Shown: one piece after another, positions 50,132 through 59,560 of the stretch | Position numbering within the stretch: the stretch's first letter is position 1 | Layout of the letters: every line of letters starts with the position of its first letter | NCBI GenBank assembly: GCA_022828105.1 | Contig: JAJEJC010000001.1 | Location: 238,090 to 302,089 of the forward strand | Source of the DNA: Dehalococcoidia bacterium | GTDB lineage: Bacteria > Chloroflexota > Dehalococcoidia > Bin125 | Length of the DNA: 64,000 nt | Direction: 5' to 3' | Made by a program: the position numbers and the translations under genes | The notes under the pieces: generated by a model | Told to the model about the DNA's origin: nothing | Database searches by the model: none | Seen by the model: only the letters and a program-made list of their open reading frames with translations

Positions 50132-51823
50132 ATGAAACTGCTGACCTCGGCGGAGATGCGAGAGTTGGAACAGCGGGCGGAGGCCGCCGGCGTGTCGACC
50201 GACACCCTGATGGAGAATGCCGGCCTGGCGGTGGCGCAGGAGATCTGGATGCAACTCGGCTCGCTCGAGGATCGGCGGATCGCCGTGCTCGTCGGGCCGG
50301 GCAACAATGGCGGCGACGGCCTGGTTGCCGCGCGGCATCTGCACGATTGGGGCGCGCAGGTGCGGGTCTACTCGCTGCGCGAGCGGACCGACTCGCAATG
50401 GACCCAGACCGTCGAGCAGGGTGTGCCCTGCGGCGCGGCGTCGGAAGACGAGGACTTCGAGGCGCTCGACGCGCTGCTCTCGGGCGCGGAGGCGATCGTC
50501 GACGCGCTCTTGGGTACCGGAGCGTCGCGGCCGATCGACGGCGATCTGGCGGAGATCATGCGCCGGCTGGCGGCCGTGCGCGAGCGTACGGTCAAGCCGA
50601 AACTGGTCGCCGTCGACCTGCCCAGCGGCCTCAACGCGGACAGCGGACAGCTCGATCCGGTCGCGGTGGCGGCCGACGAGACGGTGACGTTCCACGCGCC
50701 CAAGGTCGGGCTCTATATGCAGCCGGGCGCGGGCGCCGCGGGTTCGGTCCAACACGTGGACATCGGCATTCCCTCCGGTCTGGATGACGACCTGCAGACG
50801 GAGGTGCTTGAACGACGGGCGGCGAGGGCCCTATTGCCGGGGCGAGCGCCGGACGCGCACAAGGGCACGTTCGGTCGTGTGCTGGTGATCGCCGGCTCGA
50901 CCCGCTACCCCGGCGCGGCGGTGCTGGCCGCGCGAGGCGCGTATCGGGCCGGAGCGGGACTGGTCACCATCGCTGCGCCGCAGTCCATCGCGATGCACAT
51001 GGTCGCGGCGCTGCCGGAGGCGACGCTGCTGCCGCTGCCCGAGCACGACGACGGCATGATCTCGGGCTACGAGGCCTGGGAAGTGGTGCGCGACGAATTG
51101 CCTGCGGTGGATTCGGTCGTCCTGGGTTGCGGGTTTGGTCAGCACGAACACAGCGGGGTGTTCGTGCGTCGATTCCTGATCTCGGAGGAGGTCGCCGCCG
51201 TCAATGGGGTCGTCGTCGACGCCGACGGTCTGAACCTGCTGGCGACAGACATGTCCGTGCTGGAGAACGCGGTTGCGCCGGTCGTGCTGACGCCGCATCC
51301 GGGTGAAATGGGACGCCTGACCGGGCTGTCCACGAATGACGTCCAGGGTCAGCGGCTGACGCTGGCCAGGGACCGCGCAGCCGACTGGGGCTGCCATGTG
51401 GTGCTCAAGGGCGCCAACACCATCGTCGCCACGCCCGACCGCCGCGCTCGAGTCTCCGAGATTGCGCAGCCTGCGCTGGCCACGGCCGGTACCGGTGACG
51501 TGCTGAGCGGCGCGATTGGGGCGCTGATTGCGCAGGGCATGGAACCCTTCGATGCGGCGACGCTCGGCGTCTACCTGCACGGCGACGCCGGCAATCGCGC
51601 CGCTCGGGCGCATGGGACGATCGGCGCGACGGCCGGGGATATAGCCGACCAGCTCGGCATGGCCGCGCGATCCTTGGCGGGCGAGGAACCGGTCGAAGCG
51701 CCATCGATGGGCGGATTCGGCGCCGGTCTCGGCGGGGGCATGGGCGACATGGGCGGCCTGGGTCAGATGGCAGCCGGCGGAGCCGGCAGCGGTCTCGAGG
51801 GTCTGCTCGGCGGTCAGCAGTAG
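50132..51823 (+). CDS. nnr: Bifunctional NAD(P)H-hydrate epimerase / dehydratase with a Gly/Met-rich tail
   Basis: 563 residues. The N-terminal YjeF_N epimerase has VGPGNNGGDGLVAARHL; the C-terminal dehydratase has HKGTFGRVLVIAGS, LTPHPGEMGRLTG, VVLKGANTIVA and ATAGTGDVLSGAIGAL. Together they repair hydrated NAD(P)H. The last ~40 residues (GGFGAGLGGGMGDMGGLGQM) are a Gly/Met-rich extension I do not know from this family. GGAG precedes the ATG. Confidence 0.94.
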   Translation: MKLLTSAEMRELEQRAEAAGVSTDTLMENAGLAVAQEIWMQLGSLEDRRIAVLVGPGNNGGDGLVAARHLHDWGAQVRVYSLRERTDSQWTQTVEQGVPCGAASEDEDFEALDALLSGAEAIVDALLGTGASRPIDGDLAEIMRRLAAVRERTVKPKLVAVDLPSGLNADSGQLDPVAVAADETVTFHAPKVGLYMQPGAGAAGSVQHVDIGIPSGLDDDLQTEVLERRAARALLPGRAPDAHKGTFGRVLVIAGSTRYPGAAVLAARGAYRAGAGLVTIAAPQSIAMHMVAALPEATLLPLPEHDDGMISGYEAWEVVRDELPAVDSVVLGCGFGQHEHSGVFVRRFLISEEVAAVNGVVVDADGLNLLATDMSVLENAVAPVVLTPHPGEMGRLTGLSTNDVQGQRLTLARDRAADWGCHVVLKGANTIVATPDRRARVSEIAQPALATAGTGDVLSGAIGALIAQGMEPFDAATLGVYLHGDAGNRAARAHGTIGATAGDIADQLGMAARSLAGEEPVEAPSMGGFGAGLGGGMGDMGGLGQMAAGGAGSGLEGLLGGQQ

Positions 51824-51860
51824 GACCTACGATGAGCAACGAACAAGCAGGGAGGAACCG

Positions 51861-52187
51861 ATGAGCCGAGTCAGCTTTAGCTGCACGATGCAGGAAGGCC
51901 AGGTCGCAGACGACGTCCGCGCCGAACTCGCGGATGGCTTGCGGCGGATCACTGCCGACGTGCTGGGCGAAGCGCCGGGCGACATACCGGTGGATTTCTC
52001 CGACATCCCGATCGGATTCGGGTTCCGTGGCGGCGAGCCATCCACGACTTCGCTGGTTCGGGGCAGCATCGTCGGCGGCGTCACGCAGGATGTTCGCGAA
52101 GACCTGATGCGCCGGATCTGCGACATGTGGATGGAGCTCAGCGGCTGCACGGTCGACGAACTGGTGGTGTCGGCCCGAGACGCATGA
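51861..52187 (+). CDS. Tautomerase-like small protein
   Basis: 108 residues with a beta-alpha-beta pattern (VSFSCTMQEGQ, ADDVRAELADGLRRITADVLGE, PVDFSDIPIGFGFRGGEP) similar to tautomerase-superfamily folds. It starts MSRV, so the catalytic N-terminal Pro of that family is absent. Weak assignment; the adjacent true tautomerase supports it. Confidence 0.5.
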   Translation: MSRVSFSCTMQEGQVADDVRAELADGLRRITADVLGEAPGDIPVDFSDIPIGFGFRGGEPSTTSLVRGSIVGGVTQDVREDLMRRICDMWMELSGCTVDELVVSARDA

Positions 52188-52240
52188 ACTGAGCCGCTAG
52201 CATGAACGCATAGCCGCCATCACGAGAGAGGATGCCGCCA

Positions 52241-52645
52241 ATGCCGTACTACCGATGCGTTGTACCGAAGGATTCCGTGCCGTACGACCAGCGCGCGGAA
52301 GTCGCCAAGGCGTTTACCGACATTCACTGCGGTTCGACCGGCGCGCCGCGCAGCTTCGTTCACGTTGTGTTCGACGAGCATGACGACCGCTGGGACACGC
52401 CGTACTTCCTCGACGGCGGGAACCGCGCGGGCCGTCCCGAAGAACTGAAGGCGCAGTTGCTGAACGACTTGATGTCGGCGTTCCGGGAGATTACCGGTGT
52501 GTCGTCGGATGAGTTCAGCGGGCGGATCACCGAGGGTCCGGCGAGCTGGACGATGGAGGGCGGGATGGTCCTGCCTGAGCCGGGCGAAGAGACCGCCGAG
52601 TGGTACGAGCACGACCTCCAGGGCCAGGCCGCTGCCGGCGGCTGA
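52241..52645 (+). CDS. cis-CaaD/Cg10062-like tautomerase family protein
   Basis: 134 residues. After Met removal the protein begins with Pro (MPYYRCVVP), the catalytic base of this superfamily. AEVAKAFTDIHCGSTGAPRSFVHVVF, RPEELKAQLL and LPEPGEETAEWY match the cis-3-chloroacrylate dehalogenase / Cg10062 pattern, including the family's His and Arg. Whether it dehalogenates anything is unknown. GAGAGGA precedes ATG 52241, which is why I reject the ATG 9 bases earlier. Confidence 0.75.
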   Translation: MPYYRCVVPKDSVPYDQRAEVAKAFTDIHCGSTGAPRSFVHVVFDEHDDRWDTPYFLDGGNRAGRPEELKAQLLNDLMSAFREITGVSSDEFSGRITEGPASWTMEGGMVLPEPGEETAEWYEHDLQGQAAAGG

Positions 52646-52764
52646 CGCCGCGACCGACCGACTCGCACGATCCCAACTCTCAGAAGTTGGTTCTTCCCAC
52701 GTCCGCAGACTCCGGACCCGGCAACGGGGTAGGCTGAGCACGCATCGACTTTCTGGGGGGTTTC

Positions 52765-54006
52765 ATGGACGAGCGCATTGTGGTGACGGGGATGGGTGCG
52801 GTCACTGCGGTAGGGGCGACGACCACGTCAACGTGGGAGTCACTGGTCGCGGGACGCTCGGGCGTCAAGACCATCTCGATCTTCGATCCGTCCCGGTTGT
52901 CGGTGCGGATCGCCGCCGAAGTGTCGGATTGGAAGCCCGAAGAATACATGGCGCGCAAGGACGCGCGACGCATGGATCGCTACTCCCAATTCGCCATCGT
53001 CGCCTCACGCGAAGCCGCCGACGATGCCGGATTCGACAACGGATTCGACGGTTCGGACCGGGTCGGCGTGATGATCGGCACGGGCATCGGCGGCATCAGC
53101 ACGACCCAGGAACAGTTCCGCATCCTCGACTCGCGCGGGCCCGATCGCGTGTCTCCGTTCGCCGTGCCGATGATGCTGCCGAACATGGGCTCGGGCCAGG
53201 TCTCGATTGCGCTGCAGGCGCGCGGACCGAACCTGGCGCCGATGTCGGCCTGCTCCTCCGCCGCGGACGCCTTCGGCCTGGCCGCCGAGACTATCCGTCG
53301 TGACGAAGCAGATGTCATGGTCGTGGGCGGAGCGGAAGCGCCGCTCTGTGAGATGGCGGTGGCCGGATTCGCCTCGGCGCGAGCGCTGTCGGGCCGCAAC
53401 GAGGACCCGGCGGCCGCTTCGCGTCCCTTCGACGCCGAGCGCGACGGCTTCGTCATGGGCGAGGGCGCAGCCGTGTTGGTGCTTGAGCGCGCCAGCCACG
53501 CCGTCGCCCGAGGCGCGGACATCTTCGCCGAACTCTGCGGATACGGATCGGTGGGCGACGCCTACCACATCACCCAGCCGGCAGAAGGCGGCGACGGCGG
53601 CGTACGGGCGATGTCGCTGGCCCTGGAGCGCGCCGAGATCGCGCCGTCCGAGGTTGATTACATCAACGCGCACGGCACATCGACGCCGCTCAACGACAAG
53701 TTCGAGACCATGGCGATCAAGAACGTCTTCGGCGAGTCGGCCTACGGCCTGTCGATTTCCTCGACCAAGTCGATGACCGGTCACCTGCTGGGAGCGGCGG
53801 GCGCGGTCGAGGCGGTGGCGGCGGTCGAAGCGATCCGCTCAAGCATGATCCCACCGACGATCAACCTGGAGCATCCCGACCCCGACTGCGACCTCGATTA
53901 CACGCCCAAGGTCTGCCGCGAGCGCGACGTTCGAGTCGCGATCTCCAACTCGATGGGTTTCGGCGGGCACAACGCCTGCCTGGTCTTCAGGCGTTGGGAG
54001 GGCTGA
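52765..54006 (+). CDS. fabF: Beta-ketoacyl-ACP synthase II
   Basis: 413 residues. Condensing enzyme of fatty-acid elongation. The catalytic triad is complete: Cys162 (SACSSAAD), His303 (NAHGTSTPLND) and His340 (SMTGHLLGAAG), at nearly the E. coli FabF positions. A G-rich ribosome site (GGGGGG) precedes the ATG. No other fab gene is adjacent. Confidence 0.95.
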   Translation: MDERIVVTGMGAVTAVGATTTSTWESLVAGRSGVKTISIFDPSRLSVRIAAEVSDWKPEEYMARKDARRMDRYSQFAIVASREAADDAGFDNGFDGSDRVGVMIGTGIGGISTTQEQFRILDSRGPDRVSPFAVPMMLPNMGSGQVSIALQARGPNLAPMSACSSAADAFGLAAETIRRDEADVMVVGGAEAPLCEMAVAGFASARALSGRNEDPAAASRPFDAERDGFVMGEGAAVLVLERASHAVARGADIFAELCGYGSVGDAYHITQPAEGGDGGVRAMSLALERAEIAPSEVDYINAHGTSTPLNDKFETMAIKNVFGESAYGLSISSTKSMTGHLLGAAGAVEAVAAVEAIRSSMIPPTINLEHPDPDCDLDYTPKVCRERDVRVAISNSMGFGGHNACLVFRRWEG

Positions 54007-54045
54007 GCCGGATCGCTCGACTCGAAGCCGAACGGGGCGCGATTC

Positions 54046-55770
54046 GTGGTGCGTGAGCGAACGGACGGCTGGCTCGGTCGGACCTGGCGGATCGCCGAAC
54101 CACATGACGCCCTGCCAATCGAGGGCCTCGACGCCCCGTCGTTCATTGGCCGGCTGCTTCGTCGACGCGGCGTCGACACGGTGCCTGCTGCCCAGGAGTT
54201 CCTCAACCCGGACTGGTATCGGCCCGCCGACGCGTCGGTGCTGGGACAGTGGGACGAGGCGGTCGAACGTCTGGCGCTCGCCGCGCAACGCAAGGAGGCG
54301 GTTGCGATCTACGGCGACTACGACGTGGACGGCATCACCGGTACGGCGATTCTGACCGAGGCCCTGCGCGAAGTCGGCATCGACACGCGTCCATTCATCC
54401 CTCATCGAGAACGCGAGGGCTACGGCATCCAGGATGCCGCGCTGGCGCAGTTGGCGGCCGACGGGGCGCAGGTGCTGGTTACCGCCGACTGCGGCATCAC
54501 TGCCCTGAACGAGATCGCCGCCGCGCGCGAACAACACGGCATGGACGTGATCGTGCTCGATCACCACGAGCCGGCCGACGCCCTGCCGCAAGCCAACGCG
54601 ATCGTGACTCCCAAGCTGGCTCCGGCCGGTCACCCGCTCTCGGAGCTGTCGACCGGCGGGCTTGCCTATCGGTTCGCCCATGCCGTGGCCCAGCGGATGG
54701 GGCTCAGCGCCGACCCACGCCGCTGGCTGGATCTGGCCGCGATGTCGACCGTCGCCGACGTCGTGCCGTTGCGCGGCGAGAATCGCTGGATCGTGCACCA
54801 GGGACTCCGCGCATTGGAGGCGACCGAACGCCCGGGACTGCGCAGCTTGCTCCAGTCCAACCGCAGCCGGGCGCCAATCGACACGGAGACGATCGGCTTT
54901 CAGCTCGCACCGAGGATCAATGCGGCCGGTCGACTCGACGACGCCTCGCTGGCGTTGCAGATGCTGATGGAGCAGGATCGCGAGAACGCGCAAGTACTGG
55001 CGGGACGGCTTAACCAACTCAACGATCATCGCCGTCAACTGACGACCGAAGCGATGACTAACGCGCAGGGACAGATCGAACGCCAGCTCGATCCGGCCGG
55101 GCAGGCGCCGCTGGTACTGTTCGTCGGCGGCGAGGAGATGCACCACGGCATCGTCGGCATCGTGGCCGGCCGACTGGCCGACCAATGGTCGCGGCCGGCG
55201 TTCGCGTGGTCGCTGGTTGACGGCGAAGCGCGGGCCTCGGGCCGCAGCGCTGCCGGCTTCGACCTGGTGCGAATGCTCGACGGCGCTCGCGACCTGCTGA
55301 TCCGGGGCGGCGGTCACGCGAAGGCGGCCGGATTCTCTGCGCTGCCACACCAGATGGGCGCCCTGATGGCGCGCTTCAACGAGTCGGCCCAGTCGCAACT
55401 TGACGCCGGCGACGCCGGCGCATGGGCCGCGTTGGAGGGTCGGACGGAGATCGATGCCCAGGTCCCGCTCTCGGCATTGACATCCGGGATCGTGCACTGG
55501 ATCGAACGGCTGTCGCCGTTCGGCGAAGGCAATCCCGCGCCGGTCTTCCTCAGCAACGGAATCAACGTGCGCGGGGTCAAGACCGTCGGCCAGGATGCCG
55601 CGCACCTGCGGCTCGACCTGGACGGCTGGTCGGCCATCGGCTGGCGGCTGGGCAAGGCCGCACCGGCGGTCCGGTCGCGAGTCGACCTCGTCTGGCGGCT
55701 GCGGCGCGGTCTCCGAGGCCGACCCGAGTTGGAGATCCTGGATCTGTCGGTGAACAGCCTGGACGATTAG
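54046..55770 (+). CDS. recJ: Single-stranded-DNA exonuclease RecJ
   Basis: 574 residues. 5'-3' ssDNA exonuclease for recombination and mismatch repair. DHH-family motifs GDYDVDGITG near residue 90, TADCGI, LDHHEP near residue 170 and the DHHA1 part GGGHAKAAGF are present, with a C-terminal OB-like region. GTG start. Length matches the family. Confidence 0.95.
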   Translation: MVRERTDGWLGRTWRIAEPHDALPIEGLDAPSFIGRLLRRRGVDTVPAAQEFLNPDWYRPADASVLGQWDEAVERLALAAQRKEAVAIYGDYDVDGITGTAILTEALREVGIDTRPFIPHREREGYGIQDAALAQLAADGAQVLVTADCGITALNEIAAAREQHGMDVIVLDHHEPADALPQANAIVTPKLAPAGHPLSELSTGGLAYRFAHAVAQRMGLSADPRRWLDLAAMSTVADVVPLRGENRWIVHQGLRALEATERPGLRSLLQSNRSRAPIDTETIGFQLAPRINAAGRLDDASLALQMLMEQDRENAQVLAGRLNQLNDHRRQLTTEAMTNAQGQIERQLDPAGQAPLVLFVGGEEMHHGIVGIVAGRLADQWSRPAFAWSLVDGEARASGRSAAGFDLVRMLDGARDLLIRGGGHAKAAGFSALPHQMGALMARFNESAQSQLDAGDAGAWAALEGRTEIDAQVPLSALTSGIVHWIERLSPFGEGNPAPVFLSNGINVRGVKTVGQDAAHLRLDLDGWSAIGWRLGKAAPAVRSRVDLVWRLRRGLRGRPELEILDLSVNSLDD

Positions 55771-55878
55771 CCGACCGGCGACGTACCAAGCAGATCCAGG
55801 GCTCGGCAAAGCGGCAGCGCGGTCTGTAGCATCCGTTAGCCTGATTCACACTTGCCGCTGATTGAGAGAGGCTTCGTT

Positions 55879-57840
55879 ATGGCTGTTCGCAACGTTGGAG
55901 TGGTGGGCCACCAGGGCGCCGGCAAGACGACGCTGGTCGAATCGCTGGCGTATGCGATCGGCGCGACGACGCGGCTGGGGCGAGTCGAGGACGGCAACAC
56001 GATCGCTGATCACGACAGCGAGGAGCAGGAACGCGGCATGTCGATCTCGACATCGCTGGTTTCGCTGGAGCATGAAGGAGTTCGGCTCAACCTGCTTGAC
56101 GCGCCCGGCTACGCCGATTTTGTCGGCGAGCTGGTCGCCGCGGTTTCGGTGGTTGATGCGGTGATCGTGGTCGTGGATGCCTCGTCCGGCGTTCAGGTCG
56201 GCACGGAGACCGCCTGGCGGATGGCCGGCAAGCGCGGGATTCCCCGCGCGATCGTGATCTCGCGGCTCGACCGCGACAATTCGTCGTTCGAGGACGCGCT
56301 CGCCTCGGTGCAGTCGATTCTCGGCTCAGAGTGCCAGCCGCTCTATCTGCCCAACGGCTCGGAGTCGTCGTTCTCGGAGCTGATCGATGTGCTGTCCGAT
56401 GCCGACGCGGAAGGCCGCGACGGACTGATCGAGCAGATCGTGGAGGCGGACGAAGACCTGATGATGCTGTACCTGGAAGATGAGGAGATCGAAGAGGACG
56501 ACTTGCGGGCAGCGCTAAAGACGGCGGTCCTGGCCGGATCGTTGGCACCGGTGCTGCCCAACTCGGCCGTCGGCGGGATTGGGGCCCCCGAACTCCTGCG
56601 ATTCATTGCTGAGGTACTGCCCGATCCGTCCGAAGCGCCGTCGATTGCCGAAGGCCTCGAAGACAACGGCGAGCCTGCCGCATTTGTGTTCAAGACCACT
56701 GCCGACGAATTCGTGGGGCGCCTGTCGTATCTGCGCGTCGTGTCCGGCGCGATCGCCAGCGATGCGCACCTGGACAATGCGCAGAGCGGAGAGGACGAAC
56801 GGCTTGCCGGCCTGTCGCGAGCCTCGGGCAAGACACTGACTGCCGTGTCCGAGCTTGCGACCGGCGACATCGGCGTGGTGACCAAGCTGCAACACACGAC
56901 GACGTTCAACACGTTGCGCGTCAAAGGTTCCAACCTGGTGGTGCCTGCGCCGCCGATGCCGTCGCCAATCTTCGCCGCCGCCGTCGAACCCAAGACCAAG
57001 GCCGACGTCGACAAGCTGGGACCGTCCCTGGCCAGGCTGGTCGAGGGCGATCCGACCTTGCAGATCGAACGCGACCGCGACTCCGGCGAGACCATTCTCA
57101 GCGGGCTCAGCGAGTCGCATGTCCAGCTCTCGGCGGGACGTCTGTTCAGCAAGTACCACGTCGAGGTCGAGATCAAGGACCGGCAGGTCCCTTACCGCGA
57201 GACTGTGACCACGACCGGGCAGGCCGAGTACTTGCACAAGAAGCAGACCGGCGGCAGCGGACAGTATGCCCGCGTCGCGCTGCGCGTCGAACCGCAACCG
57301 CGCGGAGCGGGCTTCGAGTTCAGCGACGAGATCGTCGGCGGCGCGGTGCCGCGCAACTACATCCCGGCGGTCGAGAAGGGCGTGGTCGAATCATTGCCGC
57401 GTGGCGTGTTCCCGCTGACCGATCTGCGTGTCACGCTGTTCGACGGCAAGCATCACGATGTTGACTCGTCCGAGATGGCGTTCAAGCTGGCCGCGTCCCA
57501 GGCGCTCAAAGAGAGCGTCTCGGCGGCCCGGCCAATCCTGCTTGAGCCGATCCAGACCTTCCGCATCACCTCGCCCGAATCGTCCACCGGCGACATCATC
57601 AGCGACCTCAACTCGCGCCGCGCGCGGGTGCTGGGCATGGAACCGGCCGACGAGCCGCCCGGCTCATCGGTCGTGATTGCCGAGGGCCCGATGGCCGAGT
57701 TCCTGCACTATGCGACCGACCTGCGCTCGATGACCGGCGGTCGGGGCACGTTCACCTGGCAGTTCGACCGCTACGACCAGGTGCCCGAGCACGTCGCGCA
57801 GAAAGTGCGCCAGGACGCCGAGGCTGCCGCAGCCGGCTAA
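55879..57840 (+). CDS. EF-G-like translational GTPase (second EF-G type)
   Basis: 653 residues. P-loop GHQGAGKT (10-17), EEQERGMSISTS (switch I/II region) and DAPGYADF are EF-G-like, followed by EF-G domains II-V (YLHKKQTGGSGQYARV, PGSSVVIAEGPMAEFLHYAT). The guanine-specificity motif NKxD reads SRLD (128-131). It is shorter than canonical EF-G (about 690-700). It is more likely a paralogue (EF-G2-like) than the main elongation factor, since no rpsL/rpsG/tuf is near. AGAGAGG precedes the ATG. Confidence 0.85.
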   Translation: MAVRNVGVVGHQGAGKTTLVESLAYAIGATTRLGRVEDGNTIADHDSEEQERGMSISTSLVSLEHEGVRLNLLDAPGYADFVGELVAAVSVVDAVIVVVDASSGVQVGTETAWRMAGKRGIPRAIVISRLDRDNSSFEDALASVQSILGSECQPLYLPNGSESSFSELIDVLSDADAEGRDGLIEQIVEADEDLMMLYLEDEEIEEDDLRAALKTAVLAGSLAPVLPNSAVGGIGAPELLRFIAEVLPDPSEAPSIAEGLEDNGEPAAFVFKTTADEFVGRLSYLRVVSGAIASDAHLDNAQSGEDERLAGLSRASGKTLTAVSELATGDIGVVTKLQHTTTFNTLRVKGSNLVVPAPPMPSPIFAAAVEPKTKADVDKLGPSLARLVEGDPTLQIERDRDSGETILSGLSESHVQLSAGRLFSKYHVEVEIKDRQVPYRETVTTTGQAEYLHKKQTGGSGQYARVALRVEPQPRGAGFEFSDEIVGGAVPRNYIPAVEKGVVESLPRGVFPLTDLRVTLFDGKHHDVDSSEMAFKLAASQALKESVSAARPILLEPIQTFRITSPESSTGDIISDLNSRRARVLGMEPADEPPGSSVVIAEGPMAEFLHYATDLRSMTGGRGTFTWQFDRYDQVPEHVAQKVRQDAEAAAAG

Positions 57841-58673
57841 TCCGCCAGCGGCCGCAGCTCGAAGACCATGCGGACGCGCGCGGGCACCGATTCGCTGCCG
57901 CCGAACACCGGGGTGGGTTCGAACCCATCGTCGGCAAAGGCGGCTTCCGCCGCTTCCTCGACGACGCGCGAAGCGGTCAGGCTGCCAATCGGGCTGAGCT
58001 CGACGACTCGCACAATCTCGTAGCCCATGTGATCGGCGATCGAGTCGGCGGTTGCCTGCGCATCGTCGATCGCGTCGAGCAGGGCCAGCCGCTCGAACTC
58101 GGCTCTGCGCGAGGCGGTGAAGTCGAGTTCATCGAAGTGCAGGCTGTCGCCGCCGGCGCCGATCACGAGGTCGACCAGTCCGCCAGCAAACCCGGTGCCG
58201 CGGATTGCGATTTGCAGTCGATACTCGTACTCCCAGCCTCGCAGCACGCGGCCTTCTTCGGTCCAGTCCCAGACCTGACCAAGCCGGAAACTGACGGTCT
58301 GCAAACCGTTGGGAGAGATGCATGTGGGATCCGCGGTGTGATCGGCATTCTCCGGCTCGCCGGGCGTGCAGTTCTCTTCGACGGTGTCTCGGATGGCGTT
58401 GACCACCACGGCGCCGGCCTGACGCGCCTCGAGCGCATGGTCGCGCTCAACCACCACCCTGAATCTCGCCACCGCGCCGTCGTACGCAACCGTCCGCGAG
58501 GCTGCGCCCTCAATCGCCAACGTCGTCAACTGCTCGTCCGAGCTGGGGACCAGCTTCAGATCGTATTCCTGGTCGGCGCGCACGCTGAGCGCGCCAGCAA
58601 TCAACAGCGCCGCTGCCAGTGTCAACAACACCAGCAGCCGTCCGGTGGTCATGTGCAATGCCCTGAGCTTCAT
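57837..58673 (-). CDS. SIMPL-domain (DUF541) exported protein
   Basis: 278 residues. N-terminal signal/anchor (LLVLLTLAAALLIAGAL), then the SIMPL pattern: TLAIEGAASRTVAYDGAVA, an alternating beta/alpha body, and LLDAIDDAQATADSIADHMG near the C terminus. SIMPL proteins are periplasmic or exported and of general unknown function. Start ATG 58673 has an AGGA site. The stop shares CTAA with the EF-G-like gene. Confidence 0.8.
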   Translation of the reverse strand: MKLRALHMTTGRLLVLLTLAAALLIAGALSVRADQEYDLKLVPSSDEQLTTLAIEGAASRTVAYDGAVARFRVVVERDHALEARQAGAVVVNAIRDTVEENCTPGEPENADHTADPTCISPNGLQTVSFRLGQVWDWTEEGRVLRGWEYEYRLQIAIRGTGFAGGLVDLVIGAGGDSLHFDELDFTASRRAEFERLALLDAIDDAQATADSIADHMGYEIVRVVELSPIGSLTASRVVEEAAEAAFADDGFEPTPVFGGSESVPARVRMVFELRPLAD

Positions 58674-58721
58674 GCCCTGTTCCTCTCACGGTCCGCAGAC
58701 TGATGCGGTCCCATACTTACG

Positions 58722-59486
58722 TTACGTCCGGATCGTCTCTGTTGTTCCGTCCAGGTGGCGTTCGAAGAAGTCCAGCATTGTGGTCCAGGCTGCTTCCGCC
58801 GACTCGTGGTGATAGCCGACCGCACGACGCGAGTGCTCGACCAGGAACCCCTGCAGCCCCTGGTAACGGCTCATGAACGAGTGTCCGGCCTGCGGATAGA
58901 CCGTGATCTCGTGTTCGACGCCCAGACCTTCTAGTCTGCGCCGCAGTCGGTCGGCCTGACGCACGAACACCCGATCGTTCTCGCCGTACGAGGCGACGAC
59001 GGGGCAGATGCCCTCCAGCGCGCCGTTCTCGGGCGGGACGCGGCCATAGAAGACGGCCGCCGCGCCGACCGGCGCGCGGGCGGCATGGAGCAGCGCGAAG
59101 CCGCCGCCGAGGCAGAAGCCGGCCACCGCCATTCGCGATGCGTCGACCTCATCGCGCTCGGCTAGCCAGGCTCGGCAGGACTCGATCAGCTCGAACGCCC
59201 GGCCATTGCCGAGGCGCAGATCGTTCATGGTCTGCCAGATGCAGATCGGCTTGAGCCGCGGACCGACCGAATAGAGGTCGGGCGCCAGCGCGACGTATCC
59301 GTTACCGGCGAAGCGGCGGCTGATCCGCCGCATGTCCTCGTTCAGTCCGAATAGCTCGTGCAGCACGATTACGCCGGGCGACTCAGCGTCTGCACCCTTG
59401 GGCAACGCGAGCGCTGCCGAGAGCGCGCCGTGCGCAGTCGGGATCCGCACCTGCGTCGTTGAGGTTCCGGTATTCGCATTGGCCAT
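58722..59486 (-). CDS. Dienelactone-hydrolase family esterase
   Basis: 254 residues, alpha/beta hydrolase. Nucleophile Cys in GFCLGGGFAL, Asp in GENDRVF and His in QAGHSFM give the Cys-Asp-His triad of dienelactone hydrolases. Substrate could be dienelactone or another ester. GGGAGGT precedes the ATG. Confidence 0.88.
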   Translation of the reverse strand: MANANTGTSTTQVRIPTAHGALSAALALPKGADAESPGVIVLHELFGLNEDMRRISRRFAGNGYVALAPDLYSVGPRLKPICIWQTMNDLRLGNGRAFELIESCRAWLAERDEVDASRMAVAGFCLGGGFALLHAARAPVGAAAVFYGRVPPENGALEGICPVVASYGENDRVFVRQADRLRRRLEGLGVEHEITVYPQAGHSFMSRYQGLQGFLVEHSRRAVGYHHESAEAAWTTMLDFFERHLDGTTETIRT

Positions 59487-59560
59487 GTTGACCTCCCGGA
59501 CTCACGGTAGCCTGCGCCTGATTGCACTCGCGACCAGGAAGCTGAACAAAGGAGATCACA

